A program made the position numbers and the translations under genes. Positions 8,759 through 16,790 of a stretch of 46,532 nucleotides of DNA are shown piece after piece (position 1 is the stretch's first letter; each line of letters opens with the position of its first letter). Source of the stretch: Betaproteobacteria bacterium (GTDB taxonomy: Bacteria > Pseudomonadota > Gammaproteobacteria > Burkholderiales > SG8-41); assembly GCA_947467315.1 (NCBI GenBank), contig CANIID010000006.1:1-46532 (forward strand), read 5' to 3'. The notes below the pieces were generated by a model. The model saw only the letters and a program-made list of their open reading frames with translations. It was not told where the DNA came from and searched no databases.

Positions 8759-10192
8759 TTAAGCAATCACCAGCGCCGGCGGAAGTGCCGACACATTCTG
8801 CATTTTGTCGAGCGCCCATAACATATCCAGCGCTGCGCTCACCGACTTGCCGCCGATGCTGTCTTCGCACAGCGCGCGGAATTTATCGTCGATCATGGCG
8901 TCGCTCTTCGGCATGTTCAGATCGTCTGCGTCGCCGCCGGCTTCGCCCACGAGGGTTTCGCCGCTGTTCGTGAGCACGGTGACGCGCGTGCGGTGCTCCA
9001 CCGGCACCTTCACATACGCCTTGGTGAATTCATCGTTGGTGACCACGTCGATTTTGTGAATCAGCGCGCGCAACTCGGGGTTCCACAGATTTTTGTCGTT
9101 GAAGGAGCGCGGCGTAATCGTGCCGTCCATCAGCGTGGCGGCGACCACGTAGGGAATGCTGTGATCGGCGGTCTCGCGCGTGTCGGGGTTCCAGCGATGT
9201 TCGCCGGTGCCGACGCGCTCCTTGGCTTTTTGATACACCTCGACGGTGATTTTTTTCACGTCCTTCGCGTGCAGGGGCGCGATTTTTTCTGTTGCCATGA
9301 TCGACGAAATAGTGGTGCCGCACGAGGCGCGCGGCTTCACTAGCGCCTGCATGATGCGAAACTCCACGCCTTTTCCACCGAGGGCTTGGAGCTTCAAGGT
9401 GTCGCGCGCCACGTGGCCGCACCAGCCGGCCTTGCCCTCGAACGGCAGATGCGGGCCTTCCATGCCGGCGCGCGCGAGGATGGCGGCAAACACGCCCGCG
9501 CGGCCCGCGTGACCCGACGAAACCGCTTTGTACATGGAGTAATGATCCGCGCGCACCTGCCGCAGAATCACGTTGGGCACGGCGGCCATTGATATCGCGT
9601 GCGCCGTTTGTTCGCGCGAAAGGCCGAACATCTTCGCCGCGCCCAGTGCACTGCCGAGGCACGCGAAGTTGGTGTGATCGAAACCCATGCCCACGTTTTT
9701 GAAGATGTCGGAAAACCGTTGATACACCTCGTAGCCCAACACCACGCCGGTGATCAGATCGCGCCCGCTGACTTGCGCGTGCTCGGCGGCGGCGAGTATC
9801 GGCGTCAGCACATCGCTGGGGTGGCCGCCGAAGGCGCCGGGCCAGTGGTAGATGTCGTTCATCTCGACGTAACGCGCGGTGGCGCCGTTGACATAGGCCG
9901 CCATCTCCGGCGAGGTTTTCATGCGCGTGCCGATCACCGTGGCGCCGGCGGGATTGGGCATCGCGGCCGCGATATCGCGCGCAATGCGGCACGGCTCGGC
10001 GAAAAAGCCGCCGATCAACGACCCCAGTGTGTCGATCACGCGCAGCTTGGTGGTGTGCACCACTTCCGGCGGCAGGTCTTCAAAGCGCAGATTGCAGGCG
10101 TAGTCGGTCAACTGTTGCTGGATGCTGTCCACCGCGCGTGCGGCGAGCGCCGGTTGGTTTTGCGTGGAGGGTATTTCAGCCGGTTTGTTCAT
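8759..10192 (-). CDS. MmgE/PrpD family protein (copy 3)
   Basis: About 477 residues from ATG 10192 (MNKPAEIP), preceded by AAAGGACG at good spacing; the open frame to 10255 is unlikely to be used. Family blocks: LRVIDTLGSLIGGFF, YVNGATARYVEMNDIYHWPGAFGGHPSDV, GYEVYQRFSDIF, GFDHTNFACLGSALGAAK, MYKAVSSGHAGRAGVFAAILAR and HSIPYVVAATLMDG. It is the longest and most divergent of the three paralogs here. The Bug-1 receptor follows it downstream (68-nt gap), suggesting uptake and processing of one substrate by one unit (inference). Confidence 0.88.
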   Translation of the reverse strand: MNKPAEIPSTQNQPALAARAVDSIQQQLTDYACNLRFEDLPPEVVHTTKLRVIDTLGSLIGGFFAEPCRIARDIAAAMPNPAGATVIGTRMKTSPEMAAYVNGATARYVEMNDIYHWPGAFGGHPSDVLTPILAAAEHAQVSGRDLITGVVLGYEVYQRFSDIFKNVGMGFDHTNFACLGSALGAAKMFGLSREQTAHAISMAAVPNVILRQVRADHYSMYKAVSSGHAGRAGVFAAILARAGMEGPHLPFEGKAGWCGHVARDTLKLQALGGKGVEFRIMQALVKPRASCGTTISSIMATEKIAPLHAKDVKKITVEVYQKAKERVGTGEHRWNPDTRETADHSIPYVVAATLMDGTITPRSFNDKNLWNPELRALIHKIDVVTNDEFTKAYVKVPVEHRTRVTVLTNSGETLVGEAGGDADDLNMPKSDAMIDDKFRALCEDSIGGKSVSAALDMLWALDKMQNVSALPPALVIA

Positions 10193-10298
10193 GTGCGTCC
10201 TTTCAGTCCAAATCGTACAAATCGTACTCATCTCGCTGCACGCTGGCGCGGGCAAAGCCTTTCAATGATTATAATCGTGAAACTTCGAGGCCACATGC

Positions 10299-11273
10299 AT
10301 GCGCGCAACTGCAATGTCGAATCCGATTCTTTTCGCTGGGCGGTCGCTATGCGCCGTGCTGGTTTGCATGGCGGGCACCAGCGGCGCACAGTTGTACCCC
10401 ACCAAACCCGTGCGCATTGTCACTGCCGAAGTCGGCAGCGGCAATGATCTGGTGGCGCGCGCGATCGCGCTGTCCGTGAGTGGCGTGATGGGCCAGCAGT
10501 TCATCGTTGATAACCGCGGTTTCTTGGGCAGCGAGATTGCCGCGCGGGCCGCGCCGGATGGCTACACGCTGTTGTGTTACGGCGCGCCGATGTGGCTGTC
10601 GCCGTTTTTACGCCAGCGCGTGCCGTGGGATCCGTTAAAAGATTTTGCGCCGATCACGCTGACCGTCGATACGCCGAATATCCTGGTGGTGCATCCGTCG
10701 CTTCCGGTGAAATCGTCGGATGAACTGATCGCGCTGGCGAAAGCGAAACCCGGTGAACTCAACTATGGCGCGAGTTCCGTCGGCGCCACGCCGCACCTCG
10801 CGGCGGAGTTGTACCGCGTGATGACCGGCACCCACCTCGTGCGCGTGGCGTATCGCGGCAGCGGCGCGGCGCTGAATGGGCTGATCGCGTCGCAGGTGCA
10901 GATCATGTTTCCGAACGCGGGCGCGGCGATGCCGTTGGTGAAATCGGGCCGGTTGCGCGCGCTGGCGGTGACGAGTTTGCAGCCGTCACCGCTGGCGCCG
11001 GGATTGCCGACGCTTGCCGCATCGGGCCTGCCGGGTTATCAATCGTCGTCGCCGTTCGGTATGTTTGCACCGGCCAATACGTCAGACGCCGTCGTCAGAA
11101 AGTTGAATCATGAAATCGTGCGCGTGTTACAGCGCAATGAGCTGCGCGAGCGCCTGTTCAACGCCGGCATGGAAGTGGTGGCCGGCACGCCCGCGCAACT
11201 CACCGCGACGATGAAATCCGAAATGGCGCGCTGGGGCAAGCTCATCAGAGACGCGAACATACGCGAAGAATAA
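10299..11273 (+). CDS. Bug/TctC-family substrate-binding protein 2
   Basis: 324 residues. Signal peptide up to about GTSGAQ, then YPTKPVRIVTAEVGSGNDLVAR, GQQFIVDNRGFLGSE, DGYTLLCYGAPMWLSPFL, DPLKDFAPITLTVDTPNILVV, ELNYGASSVGATPHLAAELY and PGYQSSSPFGMFAPANT. The glycine-rich substrate loop is changed (AEVGSGNDLVAR instead of PPGGxxD), a variation shared with the next gene. CGAGG at 10286-10290 supports ATG 10299; ATG 10314 is an alternative. The stop overlaps the next start (TAATG). Confidence 0.92.
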   Translation: MRATAMSNPILFAGRSLCAVLVCMAGTSGAQLYPTKPVRIVTAEVGSGNDLVARAIALSVSGVMGQQFIVDNRGFLGSEIAARAAPDGYTLLCYGAPMWLSPFLRQRVPWDPLKDFAPITLTVDTPNILVVHPSLPVKSSDELIALAKAKPGELNYGASSVGATPHLAAELYRVMTGTHLVRVAYRGSGAALNGLIASQVQIMFPNAGAAMPLVKSGRLRALAVTSLQPSPLAPGLPTLAASGLPGYQSSSPFGMFAPANTSDAVVRKLNHEIVRVLQRNELRERLFNAGMEVVAGTPAQLTATMKSEMARWGKLIRDANIREE

Positions 11274-12211
11274 TGTTTCATAAGTATCTGTTTTTAATGA
11301 GTATTATATGTGCATCGCCGCATGCGCAACCGTACCCCAACAAGCCCATACGCCTGGTGACCTCCGAGCCCGGCGGCGGCAGCGACTTCGCCGCGCGCCT
11401 GATCGCGCAGGGTTTAACCGGCGTGATCGGGCAACGCGTGGTGGTCGATAATCGCGGCTTCATCGCGGGCGACATCGTGGCGCGCGCGGCACCCGATGGT
11501 TACACGCTGATTCTGTATGGCAGCCCGTTGTGGCTGGCGCCGTTTCTGCGCAAGAACGTGCCGTTCGATCCGGTGAAAGATTTCGCGCCGGTGTCGCTGG
11601 TGGTCAACACGCCGAACGTACTGGTGGTGCATCCGGCGGCGGGCGTGAAATCCGTTTCTGAATTGATTGCAATAGCCAGGGCACGACCGGGTGAACTGAA
11701 TTACTCGTCGGCTTCCACCGGCTCCACGCAACACCTCGGCGCGGAGTTATTCAAATCGATGGCGAACGTGAACATCGTGCGCGTGCCCTACAAAGGCAGC
11801 GGCCCCGCGCTGACCGCGGTGATCGGCGGACAAGTGCAGATGATGATCCCCAGCGCGGGTTCAGCATCCGCGCATGTGCGTTCGGGCCGGCTGCGCGCGC
11901 TGGCGGTCACCAGCGCGCAACCCTCGGCGCTTGCGCCCGGTTTGCCCACCATGGCGGCGGCGGGGTTGCCGGGTTATGAATCGTCGTCACCCTTCGGCAT
12001 TTTTGCGCCTGCGGGAACGCCGGTGGGCATCGTGCTGCAACTGAGTGCCGCGCTAGCGAAAGTGGCCACCACGCCTGACATCAAGGATAAGTTTTTCAAC
12101 TCCGGCGTTGAAACCGTCGGCAGCACGCCGGAGCAACTGGCAGCAACGATCAAGATTGAAATGGCGAAGTGGGGCAAGTTGATTCGCGAGGTGGGGATAC
12201 GGGAAGAGTGA
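11273..12211 (+). CDS. Bug/TctC-family substrate-binding protein 3
   Basis: 312 residues, starting at the ATG that overlaps the stop of Bug-2, so the pair is translationally coupled. The short signal peptide (MFHKYLFLMSIICASPHAQP) is encoded almost entirely by an AT-rich dispersed repeat (11279-11313). The mature part is a close paralog of Bug-2: TSEPGGGSDFAARLIAQGL, VVDNRGFIAGDIVARAAPDG, LWLAPFLRKNVPFDPVKDF, LVVNTPNVLVVHPAAG and GYESSSPFGIFAPAGT. The tandem pair probably arose by duplication and may bind related ligands. Confidence 0.92.
   Translation: MFHKYLFLMSIICASPHAQPYPNKPIRLVTSEPGGGSDFAARLIAQGLTGVIGQRVVVDNRGFIAGDIVARAAPDGYTLILYGSPLWLAPFLRKNVPFDPVKDFAPVSLVVNTPNVLVVHPAAGVKSVSELIAIARARPGELNYSSASTGSTQHLGAELFKSMANVNIVRVPYKGSGPALTAVIGGQVQMMIPSAGSASAHVRSGRLRALAVTSAQPSALAPGLPTMAAAGLPGYESSSPFGIFAPAGTPVGIVLQLSAALAKVATTPDIKDKFFNSGVETVGSTPEQLAATIKIEMAKWGKLIREVGIREE
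11279..11313 (+). repeat. AT-rich dispersed repeat, copy c
   Basis: Starts CATAAGTATCTGTTTTTAAT. Positions 11279-11300 agree at 20 of 22 bases with the reverse complement of 44573-44594. It lies inside the Bug-3 signal-peptide codons. Confidence 0.65.
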
Positions 12212-12279
12212 ATGCGCAACCACCAATCAAACTCAGTTGCTGCGTGCGGCGTGAACCGCTACACATCACTAAGAAACGC

Positions 12280-12314
12280 CTTCCCCCCTTGAGGGTGAAG
12301 GCGGGGATGGGGGG
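12280..12314. repeat. Left arm of inverted C/G-rich repeat flanking DUF559 gene
   Basis: Contains TCCCCCCTTGAGGGTGAAGG and ends in ATGGGGGG. Its reverse complement recurs, slightly diverged, at 12668-12702 on the far side of the DUF559 gene. The CCCTTGAGGG core is itself palindromic. Confidence 0.75.
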
Positions 12315-12320
12315 TAAGGC

Positions 12321-12719
12321 ATGAATACATCACGCGCCAGGGCGCTACGAAAAAATCTGACTGACGCCGAACAAACGCTATGGCTGCGTCTCAAGCAACG
12401 CCAAATTGCTGGCCACAAATTTCGACGCCAACAACCCATCGGCGCCTACATCGTTGATTTTGTTTGTCTCGAACAGCACCTCATCATCGAACTCGACGGC
12501 GGCCAGCATGCGGAAAACGTGGCCTACGATGAAAAAAGAACCAACTGGCTGGAATCGCGCGGTTATCGGGTGTTACGATTCTGGAATAACGAAGTCATTA
12601 GCAACACGGATGGTGTTGTGCAGGCAATACGGGATGCGGTTCAGCCTGCTAACGCGAGCAAACGACACCCCCCCACCTTAATCCTCCCCCTCAAGGGGGG
12701 AGGAGACTCCTCTGGATAA
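12321..12719 (+). CDS. DUF559 domain-containing protein (Vsr/PD-(D/E)xK-type endonuclease fold)
   Basis: 132 residues. LRKNLTDAEQTLWLRLKQRQ, GHKFRRQQPIGAYIVDFVC, LIIELDGGQH and GYRVLRFWNNEV are the four hallmark blocks of DUF559, a small family with a Vsr-like restriction-endonuclease fold. D in IVDF, E and D in IELDGGQH are the candidate metal ligands. No cognate methyltransferase or other restriction gene is adjacent. Biological role of the family is unclear. The gene interrupts an otherwise catabolic neighbourhood, and both flanks carry inverted copies of one palindromic sequence, which looks like the footprint of a mobile cassette (inference). The last ~20 residues are encoded by the right-hand palindrome. 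Confidence 0.9.
   Translation: MNTSRARALRKNLTDAEQTLWLRLKQRQIAGHKFRRQQPIGAYIVDFVCLEQHLIIELDGGQHAENVAYDEKRTNWLESRGYRVLRFWNNEVISNTDGVVQAIRDAVQPANASKRHPPTLILPLKGGGDSSG
12668..12702. repeat. Right arm of inverted C/G-rich repeat flanking DUF559 gene
   Basis: On the minus strand it reads CTCCCCCCTTGAGGGGGAGG and ends in GGTGGGGGGG, matching the left arm at 12280-12314 apart from a few substitutions and one offset. It overlaps the 3' end of the DUF559 coding sequence. Confidence 0.75.
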
Positions 12720-12729
12720 GGCGATAACC

Positions 12730-13800
12730 ATGGACATGGCAGCAACACAGTTTGAAGCCGCCGATCTCGAAGCGGCAGTCGAGTTCTGTTACGAGCAGCG
12801 GTGGACCGACGGCCTGCCGGTGATACCACCGACGCGCGGCGCGGTGGAGCGCATCATCAACTACTTGCAGCGCGACCCGCAGGAAGTCATCGGCGTGATC
12901 GCGCCGCGCGATGGCGTGGCCACCATTGAAACCATCGCCATCAACTGCGTGATGGCAGGTTGCAAGCCGGAATACGCGCCCGTTGTGGTGGCCGCGATCG
13001 AGGCCCTCTGCGAGGAGCAGTTCAATCTCAACGGCGTGCAGACCACCACCCACGGGTGCGCGCCGCTGGTGATGGTGAGCGGGCCGGCGGTGAAGCAGCT
13101 TGGCTTTAACACCAAGGAATGCGTGATGGGCCATGGCTGCCGCCCGAGCGCCACCATCGGCCGCGCGGTGCGGCTGGTGTTGTGGAACATCGGCGCGGGC
13201 ATCCCCGGCGAGCCGTGCAAAACCACGCACGGGCATCCGGGCTACTACAGCTTTTGCTTCGCGGAAGATCAGGAGAGCAACCCGTGGGAGCCGCTGCACG
13301 TCGAGCGCGGCTTCAATGCCGACGACACTGCGGTGACGGTCACCGCGGTCGAAGGGCCGCGCCTCGTCGGCTGCGGCGCGGGCTATAGTTCGGCCGAAGA
13401 CGTGATGTTCATCCTTGCCGATGCGATTGCCATGCTCGGCAGCAACACCATCGCCGGCGGCGACATGGTGCTGGTGGTGAGCCCGATGGCGGCAAAAAAT
13501 CTGTCCGATGCGGGCTTGAGCAAAGCCGATGTGAAAGCCGGCATCGCGCGCCTGGCCACGCGCGCGGTGCGCGACGTGAAGCGCCGCCGCTCGATTTCTG
13601 AACAGCACCCGATGCACTGGAGCAAAATCACCGACGCCAACAACGACGACGCGCAGCATCCATTCGTGCGCAGCGTGGACAACCTCATCATCGCGGTGGC
13701 GGGCGGCTGGGGTTCGGGCGGCGCGTTTTGTTCGGTGATGCCGGGCTGGGGTGCGTTTCGTTCGCGCACGGTGCAGCGCAAAGTGGCATTTCCAGTGTAA
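12730..13800 (+). CDS. UGSC-selenoprotein partner protein, unrecognised family (copy 1)
   Basis: 356 residues; I do not recognise a named family. Visible conserved blocks, shared with the gene at 37465, are RWTDGLPVIPPT (N-terminus), IAINCVMAGCKPEYAPVVVAA, GRAVRLVLWNIG, SNPWEPLHVERGF and a glycine-rich C-terminus IAVAGGWGSGG. It is cysteine-rich in the middle (NCVMAGC, HGCAP, KECVMGHGC, EPCK, SFCF), and only the MAGC cysteine is clearly conserved between the two copies. No signal peptide or membrane segment is evident. It lies 26 nt upstream of the UGSC selenoprotein gene. The other copy of the pair recurs elsewhere in the window in the reverse order, so the two proteins probably act together (inference). 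Confidence 0.7.
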   Translation: MDMAATQFEAADLEAAVEFCYEQRWTDGLPVIPPTRGAVERIINYLQRDPQEVIGVIAPRDGVATIETIAINCVMAGCKPEYAPVVVAAIEALCEEQFNLNGVQTTTHGCAPLVMVSGPAVKQLGFNTKECVMGHGCRPSATIGRAVRLVLWNIGAGIPGEPCKTTHGHPGYYSFCFAEDQESNPWEPLHVERGFNADDTAVTVTAVEGPRLVGCGAGYSSAEDVMFILADAIAMLGSNTIAGGDMVLVVSPMAAKNLSDAGLSKADVKAGIARLATRAVRDVKRRRSISEQHPMHWSKITDANNDDAQHPFVRSVDNLIIAVAGGWGSGGAFCSVMPGWGAFRSRTVQRKVAFPV

Positions 13801-13831
13801 GCAATTGTTCTTAAAGGAAATTTAATATGAG
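13801..13831 (+). repeat. AT-rich dispersed repeat, diverged copy d
   Basis: CAATTGTTCTTAAAGGAAAT resembles the right part of the copy at 33656 (TTTGTTTTTAAAGGTAAAT). It supplies the AAAGGA ribosome-binding site and the ATG of the UGSC gene. Confidence 0.4.
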
Positions 13832-14351
13832 CCTCACCCTGCTAGACCCACGCGGCGACGTCGCCAAAATCCAGCGCAAAACCGAAATCAAACTCGGCGA
13901 TCTCAAAGGCAAGCGCGTGGGTTTTGTGTTCAACCAGCACAAGTCCGCCATCGGCTTTTGGAAAACGCTGGAGAGCGAAATCGAAAAATCGTTGCAGCCC
14001 GCCGCCATCCGCCGCGTCTACAAAGAAAACACCTGGGCACCCGCGCCCAAGGCGGAACTCGACAAGCTCGCGCAGGAAACCGATTACGTATTGATTGGGC
14101 TAGGGGCCTGAGGCTCCTGCACCTCCGGCGCCGTGCGCGACGGAATCAACCTGACGAAAGCCGGTCGCCCGGCAATTGTGTTTGTGCATCACCACTTCGA
14201 ACGCGCCGCGCGCGCGCAAGCCAAAGGCTTGGGCGTGCCCGACCTGCGGCTGTATGTGTATCAGCAATACACGCCGGGGGTGGATTCACTGCGGCATGAG
14301 GAGGAGAAGGCGGTGGTTGCGGCGAGGGCTTTTGGGGGGATGTTGACGTAG
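13827..14351 (+). CDS. UGSC-family selenoprotein (copy 1), in-frame UGA read as selenocysteine
   Basis: A conventional reading stops at TGA 14109-14111 after 94 residues. Reading through gives 174 residues with Sec at position 95 in the motif U-G-S-C (TGA GGC TCC TGC), followed by TSGAVRDGINLTKAGRPAIVFVHHHFERAA. The N-terminal pattern LLDPRGDVA...LGDLKGKRVGFVFNQHKSAIGFW matches the UGSC family, a predicted thiol/selenol redox family first noted as UGSC-containing selenoproteins in metagenomes. Downstream of the UGA, 14124-14144 can fold as UCCG-GCGC-loop CGU-GCGC-(GA bulge)-CGGA, a plausible bacterial SECIS. AAAGGA precedes ATG 13827. The partner protein gene lies directly upstream. Selenocysteine insertion needs SelA/B/C/D elsewhere in the genome. 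Confidence 0.85.
14109..14144 (+). promoter_or_regulatory. Sec codon and candidate bacterial SECIS hairpin (UGSC copy 1)
   Basis: TGA at 14109-14111. Two stacked stems, 14124-14127 with 14141-14144 and 14128-14131 with 14135-14138, close a CGU loop (14132-14134) that starts 20 nt after the UGA. G in the second loop position followed by U fits the bacterial SECIS pattern. Folded by eye only. Confidence 0.6.
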
Positions 14352-14373
14352 CGGCGAACGAAAGCGAACGTAT

Positions 14374-15453
14374 CTACATCTTCGCCATCACCAACCGCGA
14401 AAACCGCTCCATCACCTCAAAGCGCTGCGCAAACGGCGGATGAAACGTGATCTGCTTCAGCCCTTGGCGCTCAAGATGCCGCAGTTGCTCCACCAGATCA
14501 GCCGGCTCGCCGATGATGCAGAAGTTGCGAATGATTTCCGGTGTGAGGAATTGCGCTTCTTCGGCTTCGATGGTGGCGTAGTGGCTGGCGTGCATGGTGA
14601 GGTGTGAATCGGCGGCGGCGCGCTCGCGCAGATAGGCCGTGTATTCGTTCCATACCGGGCGCACATAGGCGGGCGGCTCCTTGCCGGTCTCGCGCACCCA
14701 ATCCACCAGGTAATGAAAATTGGTCATCACCGCCGGGCCGATTTCGTCGATCACGCGCTTGGAGGTGAGCGATTCGCCCGGCTCCAGCATCAGCACGTTG
14801 ACCAGCGCCGCGGTATGAAAATCCGCCGGCAGCGTGCGCCCGACGCGCGCCGCGCCGCGCTGCACGTGACCCATGGCCTCGGCCATGGTGCCGCCACGCG
14901 GGAACGAGGTGCACAGCCCGTCGGCGATTTCGCCGGCCACCGCCTGTGACAGCGGGCCGTTGGCAGCGACGTGTATCGGCGGCGGCGGATCGAGCCGGAT
15001 GTGTTTTTGTTCCAGCGAGGTGAAGCGTATGGGGTGCGTTTCGCTGTCGGCGCCGTTGAGTGTGCCGGTGGAATAGGCGACTTCTTCGCCGTGCAGCAAC
15101 CCGCGCACCACGCGCACGTATTCGCGCAACGCCTTGGCGCCGGTGGGGCGCATGCCCAGCATGCGCATCGCCGTGTTGCCCGCGCCGAAGATGGCGAAAG
15201 TCCGGCCGGGGGCCAGTGCGTTGATGGTGGCGATGCCGCTGGCGGCCTCGGGCGCCAGGCGCATGCCGCACACCGCGACGCCGGTGCCGATGTGGATGGT
15301 TTTGGTTTGCAGTGCCACCGCCGCCATGGTGGCGAACAAGTTCGAGCGCAGCAGCGGGCTGTCGGTGATCCAGCAACGCGTGAAGCCGAGCCGTTCGCCG
15401 TGTTGTGCAAAATCGACTGCTGAGATGTGACCGACGCTGACGCCGAATTCCAT
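14374..15453 (-). CDS. LLM class flavin-dependent oxidoreductase
   Basis: 359 residues from ATG 15453 with GGAG 5 nt upstream; the reading frame is open further to 15525 without support. It has the luciferase-like TIM-barrel pattern: MEFGVSVGHISAVDFAQHGERLGFTRCWITDS, IHIGTGVAVCGMR, LAPGRTFAIFGAGN, PPPIHVAANGPLSQAVAGEIADG and IIGEPADLVEQLRHL. Members use FMN or F420 to oxidise or reduce small organic substrates. The closest visible pattern is the F420/FMN reductase (MER-like) type rather than true luciferases. It lies downstream of Bug-4 on the same strand across a long inverted repeat. Substrate unknown. Confidence 0.88.
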   Translation of the reverse strand: MEFGVSVGHISAVDFAQHGERLGFTRCWITDSPLLRSNLFATMAAVALQTKTIHIGTGVAVCGMRLAPEAASGIATINALAPGRTFAIFGAGNTAMRMLGMRPTGAKALREYVRVVRGLLHGEEVAYSTGTLNGADSETHPIRFTSLEQKHIRLDPPPPIHVAANGPLSQAVAGEIADGLCTSFPRGGTMAEAMGHVQRGAARVGRTLPADFHTAALVNVLMLEPGESLTSKRVIDEIGPAVMTNFHYLVDWVRETGKEPPAYVRPVWNEYTAYLRERAAADSHLTMHASHYATIEAEEAQFLTPEIIRNFCIIGEPADLVEQLRHLERQGLKQITFHPPFAQRFEVMERFSRLVMAKM

Positions 15454-15517
15454 GGTGACTCCGAAGATGATGTGGTGTGGTTTGAATTTATTTGGGTTGG
15501 AGCGAAAATCTCCTACA

Positions 15518-15630
15518 CCCGTCATTCCGGCGAAAGCCGGAATCCAGTTCGTTTATACCGCGTAGCGCTTGAATGTTTGCGCCTGCGGCGTGGGTTACAC
15601 GCTGGATTCTGGCCTGCGCCAGAATGACGG
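15518..15630. repeat. Proteobacterial dispersed palindrome (CCGTCATTCCGG type), two hairpins
   Basis: The outer arms CCGTCATTC (15519-15527) and GAATGACGG (15622-15630) enclose a perfect hairpin TTCCGGC-GAAA-GCCGGAA (15526-15543) and a second one TTCTGGC-CTGC-GCCAGAA (ending 15624). The motif (rc GGATTCCGGCTTTCGCCGG) is a familiar intergenic repeat of proteobacterial genomes. It sits between two minus-strand genes and may attenuate transcription. Confidence 0.8.
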
Positions 15631-15674
15631 GGTTGGGGTTAAACGAGTGTTGGTATCCGTCGAGGAAGGCTCGA

Positions 15675-16655
15675 TTATTCCGTAATGTTGTTATCACGTA
15701 TCAACTTGCCCCACTTGGCGAGATCGCGATTCAGCAGTTCAGCCAGTTGCTCGGGCGTCGATAACACCGGATCGGCCCCGGTGCTGACCAGGCGCTCGCG
15801 CACATCGGGCATGGCTATCGCCTTGCGCACGGCGCCGTTCAGTCGCTCGACGATGGCGCGTGGTGTTTTTGCCGGCGCGAATATCGCGTACCAGTTCGGC
15901 GCTTCGACGTTTTTGAAACCTTGCTCTTCCATTGTCGCCACGTCGGGCAGCAGCGGCACACGCTTGTCGCCGGCGATGCCGATGGCGCGCAGCTTGCCGG
16001 ATTTGATATGCGGCAGGAGCGGTGTCACGTCGAGCACCAGCGAGCTGATTTTTCCGCCAATCGCATCCGTTATCACCGGCCCGGCGCCCTTGTAAGGCAC
16101 GTGAACCAGATCGATTTTAGCGGAGGCCTTCAGCAACTCTTGCGCCAGATGCGGAATGCTGCCGATGCCGGTGGAGGCCATGGTGATCTGGCCTTTGCGC
16201 GCGCGCGCTAATGCGACGAACTCTTTTGCATTTTTGACAGGCAGGGAGGGATGCACGACGAGCGTGCTGTAGGCCGTGACGACTTGCGCGATGGGCGCGA
16301 AGTCGCGCACCGGGTCGTAGGGCAGCTTGGCGCCGATGTGCGGGCTGATGGCCATTGCCCCACAAGTGGTGAGGAACATGGTGTGGCCGTCCGGCGGCGA
16401 TTTCGCCACGTAGTCCGCGCCAATGGTGGCATTGGCGCCGACACGGTTTTCGACGATGACATTGCCGCCCAGCAGCGCCGGCAGCTTGTCGGCGATCACG
16501 CGCGCGGTGTAGTCGGCGGGGCCGCCGGGCGGAAAGCCAACCACGATGCGGATGGGTTTCGATGGAAAGGTCTGCGCTTGCGCTGCTGGTGTGAGCATGC
16601 ACAGCAGCCACGCGCCCGTAACCAGTTGATGGATCGTACTGCGACGATGGTTCAT
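15675..16655 (-). CDS. Bug/TctC-family substrate-binding protein 4
   Basis: 326 residues. The signal peptide ends at PAAQAQ, followed by FPSKPIRIVVGFPPGGPADYTAR, GGNVIVENRVGANATIG, DGHTMFLTTCGAMAISP, DPVRDFAPIAQVV, GIGSIPHLAQELLK, LVHVPYKGAGPVITDAIGG and APNWYAIFAPAKTPRAIV. It is a canonical Bug receptor with the full PPGG substrate loop. It is transcribed away from the FAD monooxygenase gene, and the ~135 bp between them probably carry divergent promoters. The substrate is an organic acid of unknown identity. Confidence 0.93.
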   Translation of the reverse strand: MNHRRSTIHQLVTGAWLLCMLTPAAQAQTFPSKPIRIVVGFPPGGPADYTARVIADKLPALLGGNVIVENRVGANATIGADYVAKSPPDGHTMFLTTCGAMAISPHIGAKLPYDPVRDFAPIAQVVTAYSTLVVHPSLPVKNAKEFVALARARKGQITMASTGIGSIPHLAQELLKASAKIDLVHVPYKGAGPVITDAIGGKISSLVLDVTPLLPHIKSGKLRAIGIAGDKRVPLLPDVATMEEQGFKNVEAPNWYAIFAPAKTPRAIVERLNGAVRKAIAMPDVRERLVSTGADPVLSTPEQLAELLNRDLAKWGKLIRDNNITE

Positions 16656-16790
16656 AAGCTTCCCCGGTTGCCGCCGTTGCGGCTGGCGGCCATTATGCCA
16701 AATCGCGACCGGGGCGGCGATGCCCGAAAGTTGACTACAATCGCGGTAACGGCAATTGAAAATACAAATAATTCAACAGGAGGCTATGCA

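Noticed and set aside
12691-13659. Long minus-strand ORF (about 322 aa) opposite the first partner gene
   Set aside because: Composition rich in His, Arg and Ala, with no family features, typical of an antisense shadow in GC-rich DNA. The plus-strand frame has a clear paralog at 37465.
16251-16790. Open frame extending the FAD monooxygenase upstream across Bug-4
   Set aside because: The AGGAGG ribosome-binding site and the dinucleotide-binding motif place the start at 16791. The upstream part is antisense to Bug-4.
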